Part shown: positions 28,217 through 37,401 of the stretch, piece after piece
Layout of the letters: every line of letters starts with the position of its first letter
Position numbering within the stretch: the stretch's first letter is position 1
Source of the DNA: Parasulfitobacter algicola
GTDB taxonomy: Bacteria; Pseudomonadota; Alphaproteobacteria; Rhodobacterales; Rhodobacteraceae
Assembly (NCBI RefSeq): GCF_013315265.1
Contig: NZ_JABUFE010000005.1
Coordinates: 160,175-224,174, forward strand
Length of the DNA stretch: 64,000 nucleotides
Direction: 5' to 3'
Translations under genes and position numbers: made by a program
The notes under the pieces: generated by a model
Database searches by the model: none
The model's input: the letters and a program-made list of their open reading frames with translations, nothing else
What the model was told of the DNA's origin: nothing

Positions 28217-29521
28217 TTAACGCTCTGGGATCAGTCCACGTGGGCTGAAACGCAACACGACAAGCAAAATGATACCCATAGTCAAAAGTCGCATATGTGC
28301 AGCAGAATCCTGCAGGTGATTGCGCAGCGGGCTATCAGACGACATCCCGGATGTTACCAGATCAATCAGTGCCAAGCCCATCGGTTCAACCTGAACCCAC
28401 AGGAACCAGATCAGGAACCCACCCAGGACGGCGCCAAAATTATTGCCAGACCCACCGACAATAACCATGACCCAGACCAGAAAGGTAAAGCGCAATGGCT
28501 GATAGCTGGATGGTGTCAGTTGCCCGTCTAACGTTGTCATCATTGCCCCAGCAATTCCACAGATAGCACTGCCCAGAATGAAAATCTGCAAATGGCGCCG
28601 TGTTACATCTTTGCCCATCGCCCGTGCGGCTGTTTCATTGTCGCGGATCGCACGCATCATGCGCCCCCAAGGGGATTTCAAAGCCAGTTGCGCTAGGACC
28701 AGTAAGAGAACCAGCACTATGGTGAACAAAACCGAATACCCCAGTTTGACAAAAAGCGACGACGCGGTGACCGGGTTCAGGCCCAAAGCTTCTGCGCGCT
28801 CAACAAAGCTGGCGCTTTGTTGCAGGTCAATTTCACGCGGAACAGGTCGTGGCAGGCCGATTGCGTTTTTCACGCCGCGGCTTAGCCAATCTTCATTTTT
28901 CAGAACGGCAATGATTATTTCTGCAATGCCAAGGGTGGCAATCGCCAGATAGTCGGACCGCAAACCCAAAGCGGTTTTCCCGATAATCCACGCCGCACCG
29001 GCTGCAAGCAAACCACCCACAGGCCAAGCCAGTAAAATCGGTAAGTCAAGCCCGCCAAGGTATCCGGTCAGAGCAGGGTTGACGCTTTCGACCGCATCGA
29101 CAGCCGGATCGAAAATCATTCGATACAGGATAAAACCACCCAAAAGAATAATCAGTGTGACACTATTGCGGACGCGTCCCTTGGGCATATGTTTTTGCAC
29201 AAGAACAGCCGCGACTATCGTGGCAACCCCCATCAACAGTCCCAAAATAACCCGTGCCCCCCCGGCCACCCATGCATCGCTGGTGGGTGGCATAGCGATT
29301 AGTACGGCGGCAAGACCGCCAAGGGCCACAAAGCCCATGATGCCGATGTTAAAAAGCCCTGCAAAGCCCCATTGTAAGTTAACCCCAAGGGCCAGAATGG
29401 CTGAGATTAATCCCATATTCAGGATCAAAAGCGCGGTATTCCAGCTTTGCAGAAAGCCGGTTATCAGGATCAGTACACCCACAAGCGCGAACAAGGCAGA
29501 GTTTTTCATCACAGGATTCAT
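28217..29521 (-). CDS. livM: Branched-chain amino acid ABC transporter permease LivM
   Basis: A 434-residue permease with about ten hydrophobic segments. NLQWGFAGLFNIGIMGFVAL and LRSDYLAIATLGIAEIIIAV are typical of the LivM branch, and the EAA-like loop lies in SPWGRMMRAIRDNETAARAM. It is longer than usual because of an insert at about residues 100-140. It overlaps livH by 4 bases and is the last gene of the operon. Confidence 0.92.
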   Translation of the reverse strand: MNPVMKNSALFALVGVLILITGFLQSWNTALLILNMGLISAILALGVNLQWGFAGLFNIGIMGFVALGGLAAVLIAMPPTSDAWVAGGARVILGLLMGVATIVAAVLVQKHMPKGRVRNSVTLIILLGGFILYRMIFDPAVDAVESVNPALTGYLGGLDLPILLAWPVGGLLAAGAAWIIGKTALGLRSDYLAIATLGIAEIIIAVLKNEDWLSRGVKNAIGLPRPVPREIDLQQSASFVERAEALGLNPVTASSLFVKLGYSVLFTIVLVLLLVLAQLALKSPWGRMMRAIRDNETAARAMGKDVTRRHLQIFILGSAICGIAGAMMTTLDGQLTPSSYQPLRFTFLVWVMVIVGGSGNNFGAVLGGFLIWFLWVQVEPMGLALIDLVTSGMSSDSPLRNHLQDSAAHMRLLTMGIILLVVLRFSPRGLIPER

Positions 29522-30528
29522 ACGGCTTTCCCCCGAAACAAGCCCGTGGGGCGAAACAGCAGGACGATGATCAAGATCACAAAACTGACCGCGAATTTAT
29601 AGTCTGTGGACATGAGTTGCATTAACCCTGACGGCTCAAGCATTTCTGGCATCAAATAGACCAGCACTTTTTTCCAAGCATAGGTGATCATGATTTCGGA
29701 AAAGGCGATGACAAAGCCACCCACGATGGCCCCAATAGGATTTCCCAAACCACCCACAATCGCAGCAGCGAATACCGGCAGTAAAAGCTGGAAATACGTG
29801 AAGGGCTTAAAAGATTTATCCAGTCCATACAGAACGCCCGCCGTAGTCGCCAATGCCGCGACCAACAGCCAAGTATACATGACAACCCGGTCGGGATTGA
29901 TGCCTGATAGTAGTGCCAGATCTTCGTTGTCGCTGTAGGCGCGCATGGATTTTCCGGTTCGGGTCTTGTTAAGGAACCAGAACAGCAATGCCACTACGAT
30001 AATTGCAGTCACGACTGTAATGCCTTGGGTCGTTTTGATCGCAAGACCTTCGCGCAACCCCGTCATTTCACGGAAATCGCGGACTGAAATGATAAAGCGT
30101 GCCCCATCTGCAAACTGCTGATCATCAGGGCCAATGAACAGTCGCACCAAGCCATTCATGATAAACATGACACCCATTGATACGATTACGAATATCACAG
30201 GGGCCGCTTTTTGGCGTCGATAGAATTGATAAACCAGTTTATCGGTGCTCAATACCAACAGCCCTGTCGCTGCAATCCCGATGGGCAGGGCCAAAAGGGC
30301 TGTAGGCAGCACACCAAATGTGATGCCCAAACCTTGCAAGCCCCAGGTCACAAAGATGGTCACCATCGCGCCAAAGGCCATCGTATCGCCATGGGCGAAG
30401 TTCGAAAATCGCAAGATGCTATAGATCAATGTCACGCCCAAAGCCCCAAGCGCCAGCTGCGCACCATAGGTGACCGCGGGGATCAGTACAAAATTGGACA
30501 AGGCCACGATGGCGTTCAGAAAATCCAT
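29518..30528 (-). CDS. livH: Branched-chain amino acid ABC transporter permease LivH
   Basis: A 336-residue permease. LGALGVTLIYSILRFSNFAH and GDTMAFGAMVTIFVTW open the protein as in LivH, and VVGGLGNPIGAIVGGFVI near the end is the conserved loop (here AAIVGGLGNPIGAIVGGF). It begins 7 bases after the small exported protein gene and overlaps livM by 4 bases. Confidence 0.92.
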   Translation of the reverse strand: MDFLNAIVALSNFVLIPAVTYGAQLALGALGVTLIYSILRFSNFAHGDTMAFGAMVTIFVTWGLQGLGITFGVLPTALLALPIGIAATGLLVLSTDKLVYQFYRRQKAAPVIFVIVSMGVMFIMNGLVRLFIGPDDQQFADGARFIISVRDFREMTGLREGLAIKTTQGITVVTAIIVVALLFWFLNKTRTGKSMRAYSDNEDLALLSGINPDRVVMYTWLLVAALATTAGVLYGLDKSFKPFTYFQLLLPVFAAAIVGGLGNPIGAIVGGFVIAFSEIMITYAWKKVLVYLMPEMLEPSGLMQLMSTDYKFAVSFVILIIVLLFRPTGLFRGKAV

Positions 30529-30534
30529 TATCGT

Positions 30535-30909
30535 CTATTTCTCACATTTTCCATCGCGCACGATCACCTGAGGCAAGTTAGCTTCGCCGATGGCTTGCAC
30601 CTGTTTTACCCAAATTGCATCGCCATTGGCTTGAACTTCGATCATATAAGCCGCCAGTTCACTGGGTTGGGTGCGGAATAATTCAGTTCCATCTTTTGTA
30701 TTGACCGAACGAAGGGCTCGGAACGTATATTTTGTCTCTTTGATATTCGCAATTTCCGTACCTTCTGACCATTCAAGTATCATATCAAAGGGCCGCATCT
30801 TGCAATTGGCCAGATCGCGGCACGGCAGAAAGAAAACGCATTCCATTTTGCCTGCAAAGGCCAGATTTGTTGATAGCAACAGGGCCAATAAAGACATCAA
30901 ACGTATCAT
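30535..30909 (-). CDS. Exported C-x5-C-x5-C protein B, inside liv operon
   Basis: A 124-residue protein starting MIRLMSLLALLLSTNLAFAG, a clear signal peptide. Its ATG overlaps the stop of the preceding gene as ATGA, which decides the start over the frame from 30924. The mature protein begins KMECVFFLPCRDLANCKMRP, giving Cys spaced C-x5-C-x5-C, and has a last Cys near the C-terminus (RDGKCEK). The same four-Cys layout occurs in the upstream neighbour, so they are likely paralogues with two disulfides. Function unknown. Confidence 0.65.
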   Translation of the reverse strand: MIRLMSLLALLLSTNLAFAGKMECVFFLPCRDLANCKMRPFDMILEWSEGTEIANIKETKYTFRALRSVNTKDGTELFRTQPSELAAYMIEVQANGDAIWVKQVQAIGEANLPQVIVRDGKCEK

Positions 30910-31361
30910 GATTTTGCGCTGCATGTACCATGGCCTGAATACACAGTTTGCAAATCGTCAGAGACCTGGCTTGCCAGACCGTATTGATAACCGGTGTATA
31001 CGAATGACTTATCGGCCTTTGATGTGAATATAATTGCGCTCCCTTTCAGCCCAAGTGCAAATGTGCCGCCGGTTTCCCACGATCCGTCAAGTCTGGCATA
31101 TCGTTCACGATTGCTGTCATCTGCGAAATCACCGGTTTCCAAAGTATTGTCGTCGATCACAGTCACCCAAAATTCCAGATCCGTCGCTGGCTGACAGCTT
31201 TGATCGGATGCGCAAATTGTTGTAATCGCGCATGAATAACTCTGCGGAGATGCGGCCGCGATTGTAGATGAAAACAAAACGGCTAAAGCCGCATAAAAGG
31301 CATACTTCACGGTCAGCGTAGCTTTATGATGTAGGGTAAATGTCATTATATATTCTAGCAT
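30906..31361 (-). CDS. Exported C-x5-C-x5-C protein A, inside liv operon
   Basis: A 151-residue protein starting 5 bases after the livF stop, with AGGAGG overlapping the end of livF. The N-terminus has a long signal-like segment (KYAFYAALAVLFSSTIAAAS). The mature part starts QSYSCAITTICASDQSCQPA, again C-x5-C-x5-C, and ends GHGTCSAKS. The middle (WVTVIDDNTLETGDFADDS; GTFALGLKGSAIIFTSKADK) looks like a small beta barrel. Co-transcription with Liv genes is very likely from spacing; a link to ligand uptake is only inference. Confidence 0.65.
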   Translation of the reverse strand: MLEYIMTFTLHHKATLTVKYAFYAALAVLFSSTIAAASPQSYSCAITTICASDQSCQPATDLEFWVTVIDDNTLETGDFADDSNRERYARLDGSWETGGTFALGLKGSAIIFTSKADKSFVYTGYQYGLASQVSDDLQTVYSGHGTCSAKS

Positions 31362-31365
31362 TTAT

Positions 31366-32079
31366 TCATCCTCCTAAAAAACTTTTGCGTACTTCAGGGT
31401 CGGCCAAAAGATCTTGACCAGTCCCAGCAAATGCGTTGCGGCCCTGAACCAGAACATAGCCTTTATCCGCGATCTCAAGCGCTTGGCGGGCGTTTTGTTC
31501 GACCATCAGGATACTGATGCCGGTGCGGGCAACTTCGATGATGCGGTCAAACAGCTCGTCCATCACAATCGGGCTGACCCCGGCGGTGGGCTCATCCAGC
31601 ATCAGGACCTTGGGCTGGGTCATCAAAGCACGCCCCACAGCGACTTGCTGGCGTTGGCCGCCTGAAAGTTCACCTGCTGCCTGATTGCGTTTATTGCGCA
31701 GGATCGGGAACAGATCATAGACCTGTTCAATCGTCGTCATAATATCATCGCGGCGCAGAAACGCGCCCATCTCAAGGTTTTCTTCGACTGTCATGGATGT
31801 GAAAATATTGCTTGTTTGCGGCACGAACCCCATGCCCTTGGCCACACGTGCCTGAGGTGTCAGCCCAGTGATATCCTCGCCCGCCAAACGCACAGCCCCA
31901 TCGCGCACATTCAGCATCCCAAAGACCGCTTTCATCGCTGTGGATTTTCCAGCGCCGTTTGGGCCAACAATCACGGCAATCTGGCCTTTTTCAACCGCAA
32001 TGGTGCAGCCATGCAAGATATCAGGCCCACTGCCGTAACCGCCAGACATGGCGTCACCAATTAAAAAAGGATCAGCCAA
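31366..32079 (-). CDS. livF: Branched-chain amino acid ABC transporter ATPase LivF
   Basis: A 237-residue ABC ATPase: Walker A GPNGAGKST, Q-loop FVPQTSNIF, signature LSGGQRQQVAVGRALM, Walker B VLMLDEPTAGVSP, and H-loop-region SILMVEQNARQAL, typical of LivF. It lies 67 bases after livG. Its last codons form the ribosome site for the next small exported gene. Confidence 0.93.
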   Translation of the reverse strand: MADPFLIGDAMSGGYGSGPDILHGCTIAVEKGQIAVIVGPNGAGKSTAMKAVFGMLNVRDGAVRLAGEDITGLTPQARVAKGMGFVPQTSNIFTSMTVEENLEMGAFLRRDDIMTTIEQVYDLFPILRNKRNQAAGELSGGQRQQVAVGRALMTQPKVLMLDEPTAGVSPIVMDELFDRIIEVARTGISILMVEQNARQALEIADKGYVLVQGRNAFAGTGQDLLADPEVRKSFLGG

Positions 32080-32146
32080 ATCTGTTGTCCCTTACATTCA
32101 TTATTTCCAAAATACTTACGCCGAAGGCATGAAAAACCCATCATAC

Positions 32147-32923
32147 TTACGCCGAGACCTTGTTTTTCAGACCGGTGCCCAGATATGCCTCGATCACCTG
32201 TTCGTTTGCCTTGATTTCGTCCAGCGTGCCCTGGGCCAGCACTTTGCCTTCGGCCATGCAAATGACCGGATCACACAGTCGCCCGATGAAATCCATGTCA
32301 TGTTCGATCACGACAAAGGTATAGTTCCGTTCCTTGTTCAGACGGATGATTGCATCGCCGATTGTATTCAGCAGTGTCCGGTTCACGCCTGCGCCGACCT
32401 CATCCAGAAAGACGATCTTGGCGTCGACCATCATAGTACGGCCCAGTTCAAGCAGTTTTTTCTGACCACCCGACAGATTGCCTGCACGTTCGTCTTTCAG
32501 GTGATCAATGGTCAGAAACTCCAACACCTCATCTGCCTTGGCCAGCAGCGCGCGTTCTTCGTCGGCGATCCGCTTGCGTCCAAACCATGTATTCCACAGC
32601 GTTTCACCCGATTGGCCGCCGGGCACCATCATCAGATTTTCACGCACGGTCATGCTGGTGAATTCATGGGCTATTTGAAAGGTACGCAGCAATCCTTTGT
32701 GAAACAACTCGTGCGGGGGCAGGCCGGTGATATTTTGGCCCGCCATCGTCACCCGACCGGACGTGGGTTTTAAAACCCCTGCAATCACGTTGAACAGTGT
32801 GGTCTTACCGGCACCATTTGGGCCGATTAAGCCGGTGATTGATCCCTGTTCGATTTCCAGTGATGCGCCATCCACGGCATGAAAGCCGCCAAAATGTTTG
32901 TGTACGTCTTCGACGACGATCAT
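32147..32923 (-). CDS. livG: Branched-chain amino acid ABC transporter ATPase LivG
   Basis: A 258-residue ABC ATPase: Walker A GPNGAGKTT, signature NLSGGQKKLLELGRTMM, Walker B KIVFLDEVGAGVN and VVIEHDMDFIGRLCDPVICM. The Walker B Pro seen in most members is Val here (DEVGAGV), but the catalytic Glu is kept. It follows livJ after a 78-base gap with a strong stem-loop. Confidence 0.93.
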   Translation of the reverse strand: MIVVEDVHKHFGGFHAVDGASLEIEQGSITGLIGPNGAGKTTLFNVIAGVLKPTSGRVTMAGQNITGLPPHELFHKGLLRTFQIAHEFTSMTVRENLMMVPGGQSGETLWNTWFGRKRIADEERALLAKADEVLEFLTIDHLKDERAGNLSGGQKKLLELGRTMMVDAKIVFLDEVGAGVNRTLLNTIGDAIIRLNKERNYTFVVIEHDMDFIGRLCDPVICMAEGKVLAQGTLDEIKANEQVIEAYLGTGLKNKVSA

Positions 32924-32963
32924 TCTTATTTCCCTGTCACGCTTTGCGCGCTTTTATTATAGA

Positions 32964-32993
32964 AGGCAGCACAAAGAAACCTTTGCGCTGCCT
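32964..32993 (-). other. Stem-loop between livJ and livG
   Basis: A 13-bp stem with one G-T pair: AGGCAGCACAAAG (32964-32976) against CTTTGCGCTGCCT (32981-32993), 4-base loop. It sits just after the binding-protein gene. No T-run follows on the minus strand, so it more likely protects the livJ message or partly attenuates the operon than ends it. Confidence 0.6.
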
Positions 32994-33001
32994 ATATTCA
33001 A

Positions 33002-34195
33002 TCAGCGGTATTTAACCGTTGTCATTTTACCGTCTTTAAAAACAACTTCGCGGAAATTACCAGCGGATTCACCGGCACCTAGCAACTCGACCGCAGTCGC
33101 GCCGACATAGTCAATTTCGCCGCCGTCAGCCAGTATTTGCAGGGCTTTAGCCAGCTCGCCAGGGAAAATCTGTTCACCGGGGGCGTTCGCCACATCCATG
33201 ACGTTATTTTTGTAAACGGATGGGTCAGACGACTCTGCCGCTTGCATGGCCAACAGTATCAAGGCCGCTGCATCATAGCTTTCAGGCGTAAAGGTCGATG
33301 TTGGATCGAATGCATCGCCCACAAGTTCGATAAAGCGTTCAGCACCGGGGCTGTCGGTGCCAGGTTGCTGACCTGTCGATCCTTCGATTTCTGTACCAAA
33401 GTTTTCTTCCAGACCCTGACCCATCATGCCATCGGGAAAGTGGAATGTATCAAAGGCGCCCGTATCCAGGGCCGCACGTACGATACCGTTCCCACCCTGA
33501 TCAACATAACCGGCCACAACCAGGCGTTCACCGCCAGCTGATGCCAGGGCTGCAACTTCGGCTGTATAATCGGCTTTGCCGTCTTCGTGGGCCGCACTGA
33601 TGGTTACGATGCCACCTGCGGCTTCAAACGCCGACTGAAAGCTGTCTGCCAGGCCTTTACCGTAATCGTTGTTTGTGTAAGTCAGTGCAACCTCTGTGAC
33701 GCCTTGTTCGATCAGGACATCTGTCATGACCTGACCTTGACGTGCATCTGACGGGGCTGTGCGGAAGAAAAGACCATTATCTTCAGCCTGCGACAAAGCG
33801 GGTGATGTGGCAGATGGTGAAATCATAACAATGCCGTTTGGCACGGCCACATTGCTAAGGATCGCGCCTGTGACGCCTGAACAATCTGCGCCCATGATGC
33901 CCTTGACGCCATCTGATGTGATCAGACGTTCGGCGGCTGTTGTGGCGGCAGCAGAATCGATACAGGTCGAATCCGCACGGACTGGTGTGACTGTCGCCCC
34001 ACCAAGCAACAGACCGGATTCAGTCGCCTCTTGCATCGCCAGTTCTGCACCAGCAGCCATAGGCGGTGTCAGCGATTCAATTGGTCCCGTAAATCCAAGG
34101 ATAATCCCCAGTTTAATTTCTTCGCTATGACCGGCAGCGAAAGCCCCGGTGGCAGTAACAGCTGTCAGCGCAGTTGCCATAAGCAGCTTTTTCAT
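33002..34195 (-). CDS. livJ: Branched-chain amino acid ABC transporter substrate-binding protein
   Basis: A 397-residue periplasmic binding protein. The start MKKLLMATALTAVTATGAFA is a clean signal peptide with GGGAGAAG upstream, so the longer frame to 34255 is rejected. EEIKLGIILGFTGPIESLTP, MGADCSGVTGAILSNVAVPN and YTNNDYGKGLADSF are Peripla_BP_6 (LivJ) features. It is the first gene of the operon and should be most expressed. The ligand is amino acid-like but cannot be fixed from sequence. Confidence 0.92.
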   Translation of the reverse strand: MKKLLMATALTAVTATGAFAAGHSEEIKLGIILGFTGPIESLTPPMAAGAELAMQEATESGLLLGGATVTPVRADSTCIDSAAATTAAERLITSDGVKGIMGADCSGVTGAILSNVAVPNGIVMISPSATSPALSQAEDNGLFFRTAPSDARQGQVMTDVLIEQGVTEVALTYTNNDYGKGLADSFQSAFEAAGGIVTISAAHEDGKADYTAEVAALASAGGERLVVAGYVDQGGNGIVRAALDTGAFDTFHFPDGMMGQGLEENFGTEIEGSTGQQPGTDSPGAERFIELVGDAFDPTSTFTPESYDAAALILLAMQAAESSDPSVYKNNVMDVANAPGEQIFPGELAKALQILADGGEIDYVGATAVELLGAGESAGNFREVVFKDGKMTTVKYR

Positions 34196-34365
34196 ACTTT
34201 CTTCTCCCATATTGGATTTTTTAATCCTGTCAGAGCCTAAGCCGGTCTTTTTCAAATGAAAAGAGCCGCAATCAGTCGAATATTCCTCACAACGGCTTTA
34301 TCAAGACTGGACGCCGGGATTTACGCACATATCTGAGATGAAATGACACCTAAAAGGGATTTCAC

Positions 34366-35457
34366 ATGCATCGCTTTATTCTGTCTGCAGTATTGTCATG
34401 CGCGATAACCTCGCCTGGTTTTGCACTTGGGACCAGTCAGGGGGATGTCACTATAACCGAAATGGCATCCGGGCTTGATGCACCATGGGCCATGGGTTTT
34501 CTGCCTGACGGCGGTTTTATGGTGACAGAACGCGGTGGCCGGCTTTGGAATTATGATGGCAATGGAAACCGCACACAGGTCACTGGATTGCCAGACATTC
34601 ATGTGGACGGTCAGGGCGGATTGTTGGATGTGATGATCCCGCGTGATTTTGCACAAACGCGTCAGATCTATATGACCTTCGCCAAGGCGCAGGGGCGGGG
34701 TGAAGGCACGGCTGTTGCCGTTGGTAGGCTGAATGCAGCAGGTGACAGTCTGGAAGAGACGCGCGTAATTTTTGAAATCGCAACCGGTTCAAGCGGGGGG
34801 CGCCATTTTGGCAGTCGTCTGGTCGAGGCACTTGACGGCACGCTGTTTCTGACGGTCGGTGATCGCGGCGATCGTCCGTCAGCGCAAGATCTGGCGATGC
34901 ATAATGGATCGGTATTGCGCATTAATCGTGACGGATCCGTGCCGGATGATAATCCGTTTGTCGGACAAAATGGCGTGCAACCGGAAATCTGGTCCTATGG
35001 CCATCGCAATCCGCAGGGTGCTGCATTGGATTTGCAAGGTAATCTGTGGGTCAACGAACATGGTGCGCGTGGCGGGGATGAAGTCAACCAGGTCAAGCGC
35101 GGTGCAAACTTTGGCTGGCCTGTCATCTCCTATGGTCGTCATTATTCGGGCTTGTCCATTGGTGAGGGCACGTCAAAAGAGGGCATGGAACAACCTGCAC
35201 ACTATTGGGATCCGTCTATCGCCCCGTCCGGTATGATGATCTATTCTGGCACGTTGTGGCCTGAATGGCGTGGTGATATGTTTGTTGGTTCGCTAAAGTT
35301 CAGTTATATCAGCCGCTTGGACGGCGATAATGTAGCTGAGGTTGAGCAGATCGAAGGCGATGAAACGGTCCGCGTGCGTGATATTCGCGAAGCGCCGGAC
35401 GGGTCGATCTGGTTCATGTCTGTGGGAAATGGCGAGATTTATCGCATGACACCGTAA
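34366..35457 (+). CDS. PQQ-dependent sugar dehydrogenase (Asd/YliI type), exported
   Basis: A 363-residue six-bladed beta-propeller with a signal peptide (MHRFILSAVLSCAITSPGFA). GLDAPWAMGFLPDGGFMVTE is the usual first blade, with GGLLDVMI, EIWSYGHRNPQGAALD and NEHGARGGDEVNQVKRGANF (the Glu-His-Gly and Asp that bind PQQ and calcium), and GTLWPEWRGDMFVGSL near the end. It oxidises aldose sugars in the periplasm; the substrate is unknown. Divergent from livJ. Confidence 0.9.
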   Translation: MHRFILSAVLSCAITSPGFALGTSQGDVTITEMASGLDAPWAMGFLPDGGFMVTERGGRLWNYDGNGNRTQVTGLPDIHVDGQGGLLDVMIPRDFAQTRQIYMTFAKAQGRGEGTAVAVGRLNAAGDSLEETRVIFEIATGSSGGRHFGSRLVEALDGTLFLTVGDRGDRPSAQDLAMHNGSVLRINRDGSVPDDNPFVGQNGVQPEIWSYGHRNPQGAALDLQGNLWVNEHGARGGDEVNQVKRGANFGWPVISYGRHYSGLSIGEGTSKEGMEQPAHYWDPSIAPSGMMIYSGTLWPEWRGDMFVGSLKFSYISRLDGDNVAEVEQIEGDETVRVRDIREAPDGSIWFMSVGNGEIYRMTP

Positions 35458-35463
35458 CGTGGC

Positions 35464-36291
35464 TTAGCTGCGCGTATCCGGCAAACTGATCTTGGCCACT
35501 TGTTCGGCAATCGGGTCGACAGACAACGGGTGCGTATCCGCGGTATAGGATTTGGGATCATCCATGCGTTCCCAAGTGCCGCGGCGGTAAACCTCAAGGC
35601 CCGAAAAGTTGGATTTATATCCCATTTTTGGCGATCCGGGTACCCAATAGCCCAGATAAACATAGGGCAGGCCAGCCTCTTGCGCGATGGCGATATGATC
35701 CAGAATAATATAGGTGCCCATCGAATTGCGCGCCTGTTCAGGATCATAGAATGAATAGACCATGCTTAGCCCATCGTCCAAAACATCCGTCAGACAGACC
35801 GCTGTCAAATCTGTCGTATATTGATCCGATTTTGAGGGCAGCGTATATTCAATGATCCGACTGCGGATTGGCGTTTCTTCGATCATTGCCGCAAATTCAA
35901 AGATATCCATATCCGCCATGCCGCCATCGGAATGACGGCTGTCCAGATAGGTGCGGAAAAGCTCGTACTGATCTTCTGTCGCCCAAGGGCTTGAAGCCGA
36001 GCGTTGCAAGGGTTTATTGCGATTAATCGTGCGCTTCTGACTGCGTGATGGCTTGAAATCCGCAACTCTGATCCGTGCTGATAGGCAGGCCGCGCAATCG
36101 GCGCAAGATGGGCGATATAGCACATTTTGGGACCGGCGAAAGCCTTGCTTTGACAAACCGTCGTTCAGTTTTTCGGCATGATCACCTTGTAAGGCTGTAA
36201 ACAATTTGCGCTCCATCCTGCCCTCAAGATAAGGGCAGGGCTGCGGTGCGGTTACATAAAACTGCGGTGCAATTGGTAGTGTATGGCGCAT
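35464..36291 (-). CDS. bpt: Aspartate/glutamate leucyltransferase Bpt (ATE family)
   Basis: A 275-residue N-degron transferase. [14 protein letters not shown], the Cys cluster [27 protein letters not shown] basic segment and [20 protein letters not shown] are typical. Bacterial Bpt adds Leu to N-terminal Asp or Glu; databases often label it arginyltransferase. With aat at the left end, both bacterial N-end-rule transferases are present. It converges with the PQQ enzyme gene (6-base gap). Confidence 0.93.
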   Translation of the reverse strand: MRHTLPIAPQFYVTAPQPCPYLEGRMERKLFTALQGDHAEKLNDGLSKQGFRRSQNVLYRPSCADCAACLSARIRVADFKPSRSQKRTINRNKPLQRSASSPWATEDQYELFRTYLDSRHSDGGMADMDIFEFAAMIEETPIRSRIIEYTLPSKSDQYTTDLTAVCLTDVLDDGLSMVYSFYDPEQARNSMGTYIILDHIAIAQEAGLPYVYLGYWVPGSPKMGYKSNFSGLEVYRRGTWERMDDPKSYTADTHPLSVDPIAEQVAKISLPDTRS

Positions 36292-36347
36292 TGGACCTTA
36301 TCTGCTTGTTCAACAGACGTTAGCAACAGGAATGCGTCACGCCAAGT

Positions 36348-36803
36348 CTAATATCTCGCCTTTTGGTTTAGTGCGGCGGTTCCAAGCACGTGATCTGTCG
36401 CGCTTTGCTTACGCGCCGTGACGATGATCAACACGATTGATACGATCTGCAGCAGAAAAAACCACATCGAAATATAATAGCCGACGGTGTGTAAAAGCGC
36501 AGTGCTGGTATCAAAAGGTGTTCCTTCGCTGCGGACCATTTCAATGGCAACCAAACGCATGCCCAATGTTGCAGATTTTCCGTTTAACGTTATGAAACGA
36601 TACAGAAATCCGACAATGAACATGATGCCGAAAAACAGGAAAAATCCTAAACCAAGGGTCAGGATGCTGATGCCGATGGATATCAGAACCACAATAACAA
36701 CGTCGATAATCCATGCAATAAACCGCTTTGTCGGAATATCGTCATAGAATTCGGATTGGTATCCAGGATCGGGCAGGCCGGAATATGGTGCGTTATATGT
36801 CAT
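36348..36803 (-). CDS. RDD family membrane protein
   Basis: About 151 residues starting MTYNAPYSGLPDPGYQSEFY; the longer frame to 36914 runs into the DUF2852 gene and is rejected. The RDD domain starts at PTKRFIAWIIDVVIVVLISI and includes FITLNGKSATLGMRLVAIEM, with three to four membrane segments. RDD proteins are thought to act in ion or solute transport. It lies downstream of DUF2852 on the same strand. Confidence 0.82.
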   Translation of the reverse strand: MTYNAPYSGLPDPGYQSEFYDDIPTKRFIAWIIDVVIVVLISIGISILTLGLGFFLFFGIMFIVGFLYRFITLNGKSATLGMRLVAIEMVRSEGTPFDTSTALLHTVGYYISMWFFLLQIVSIVLIIVTARKQSATDHVLGTAALNQKARY

Positions 36804-36840
36804 GTTTACCAAATATGGGAATTTTGTTGGAAATGGAAAG

Positions 36841-36863
36841 AGGCAGCCGTGCTTTGGCTGCCT
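36841..36863 (-). terminator. Hairpin after DUF2852 gene
   Basis: Perfect 8-bp stem AGGCAGCC (36841-36848) and GGCTGCCT (36856-36863) with a 7-base loop, 10 bases beyond the DUF2852 stop. On the minus strand it is followed by CTTTCC rather than a T-run, so termination would be partial. Confidence 0.45.
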
Positions 36864-36873
36864 GATTTCAGTT

Positions 36874-37305
36874 TTAGTTATCAGATTCGTCTTTTGTCGA
36901 TTTTGCGCGGTCATTCATGAATTGATCAAACTCGGCCTTATCCTTGGCATCGCGCAGACGCTCAAGAAACTGTTCAAAGCTGGCTTGTTCTTCTTCCAGA
37001 CGACGCAATGTATCGGATTTATATGCATCAAATGCGCTGTTACCGCTGGACCGATAAGTCATTGCGCTGCGTGACATACGGTTCATTTTTTGGCTGCAGG
37101 AATTTGAAAACATGCGTTTGCTCCAGATCATATATACTAAAAGGGCCAGACCAACGGGCCATATGAAAATAAAACCAAGCACCATGGCAGCGATCCAGGC
37201 GCCTTTGCCCTTGTGATCCATCCAGGCTTCGGCGCGTGAAAACCAGTTACCCTGATTTTGCATTTGCGCATGTGTTGCGGGGGCGGGGGTCATTATGCTC
37301 TCCAT
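36874..37305 (-). CDS. DUF2852 domain protein
   Basis: A 143-residue protein with one or two membrane segments (WIAAMVLGFIFIWPVGLALL) near the N-terminus and a charged coiled-coil-like C-terminus (LRRLEEEQASFEQFLERLRD). The W-x-x-x-x-x-x-x-W-P-x-G family pattern plus FDAYKSDTLRRLEEEQ is DUF2852, common in alphaproteobacteria with unknown function. Start MESIMTPAP or the next Met four residues on. Confidence 0.82.
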   Translation of the reverse strand: MESIMTPAPATHAQMQNQGNWFSRAEAWMDHKGKGAWIAAMVLGFIFIWPVGLALLVYMIWSKRMFSNSCSQKMNRMSRSAMTYRSSGNSAFDAYKSDTLRRLEEEQASFEQFLERLRDAKDKAEFDQFMNDRAKSTKDESDN

Positions 37306-37401
37306 ATTTTAATGTATGTGAATGTCTTTCACATTACTGATATTGGAGTTTTACGAGAACGGATCAAGAGGATATGTAAAGGAAATTTACATTAATTTGA
37401 A

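Noticed and set aside
32048..32773. 241-residue plus-strand ORF
   Set aside because: It is the antisense shadow of livG, which has all ABC ATPase motifs.
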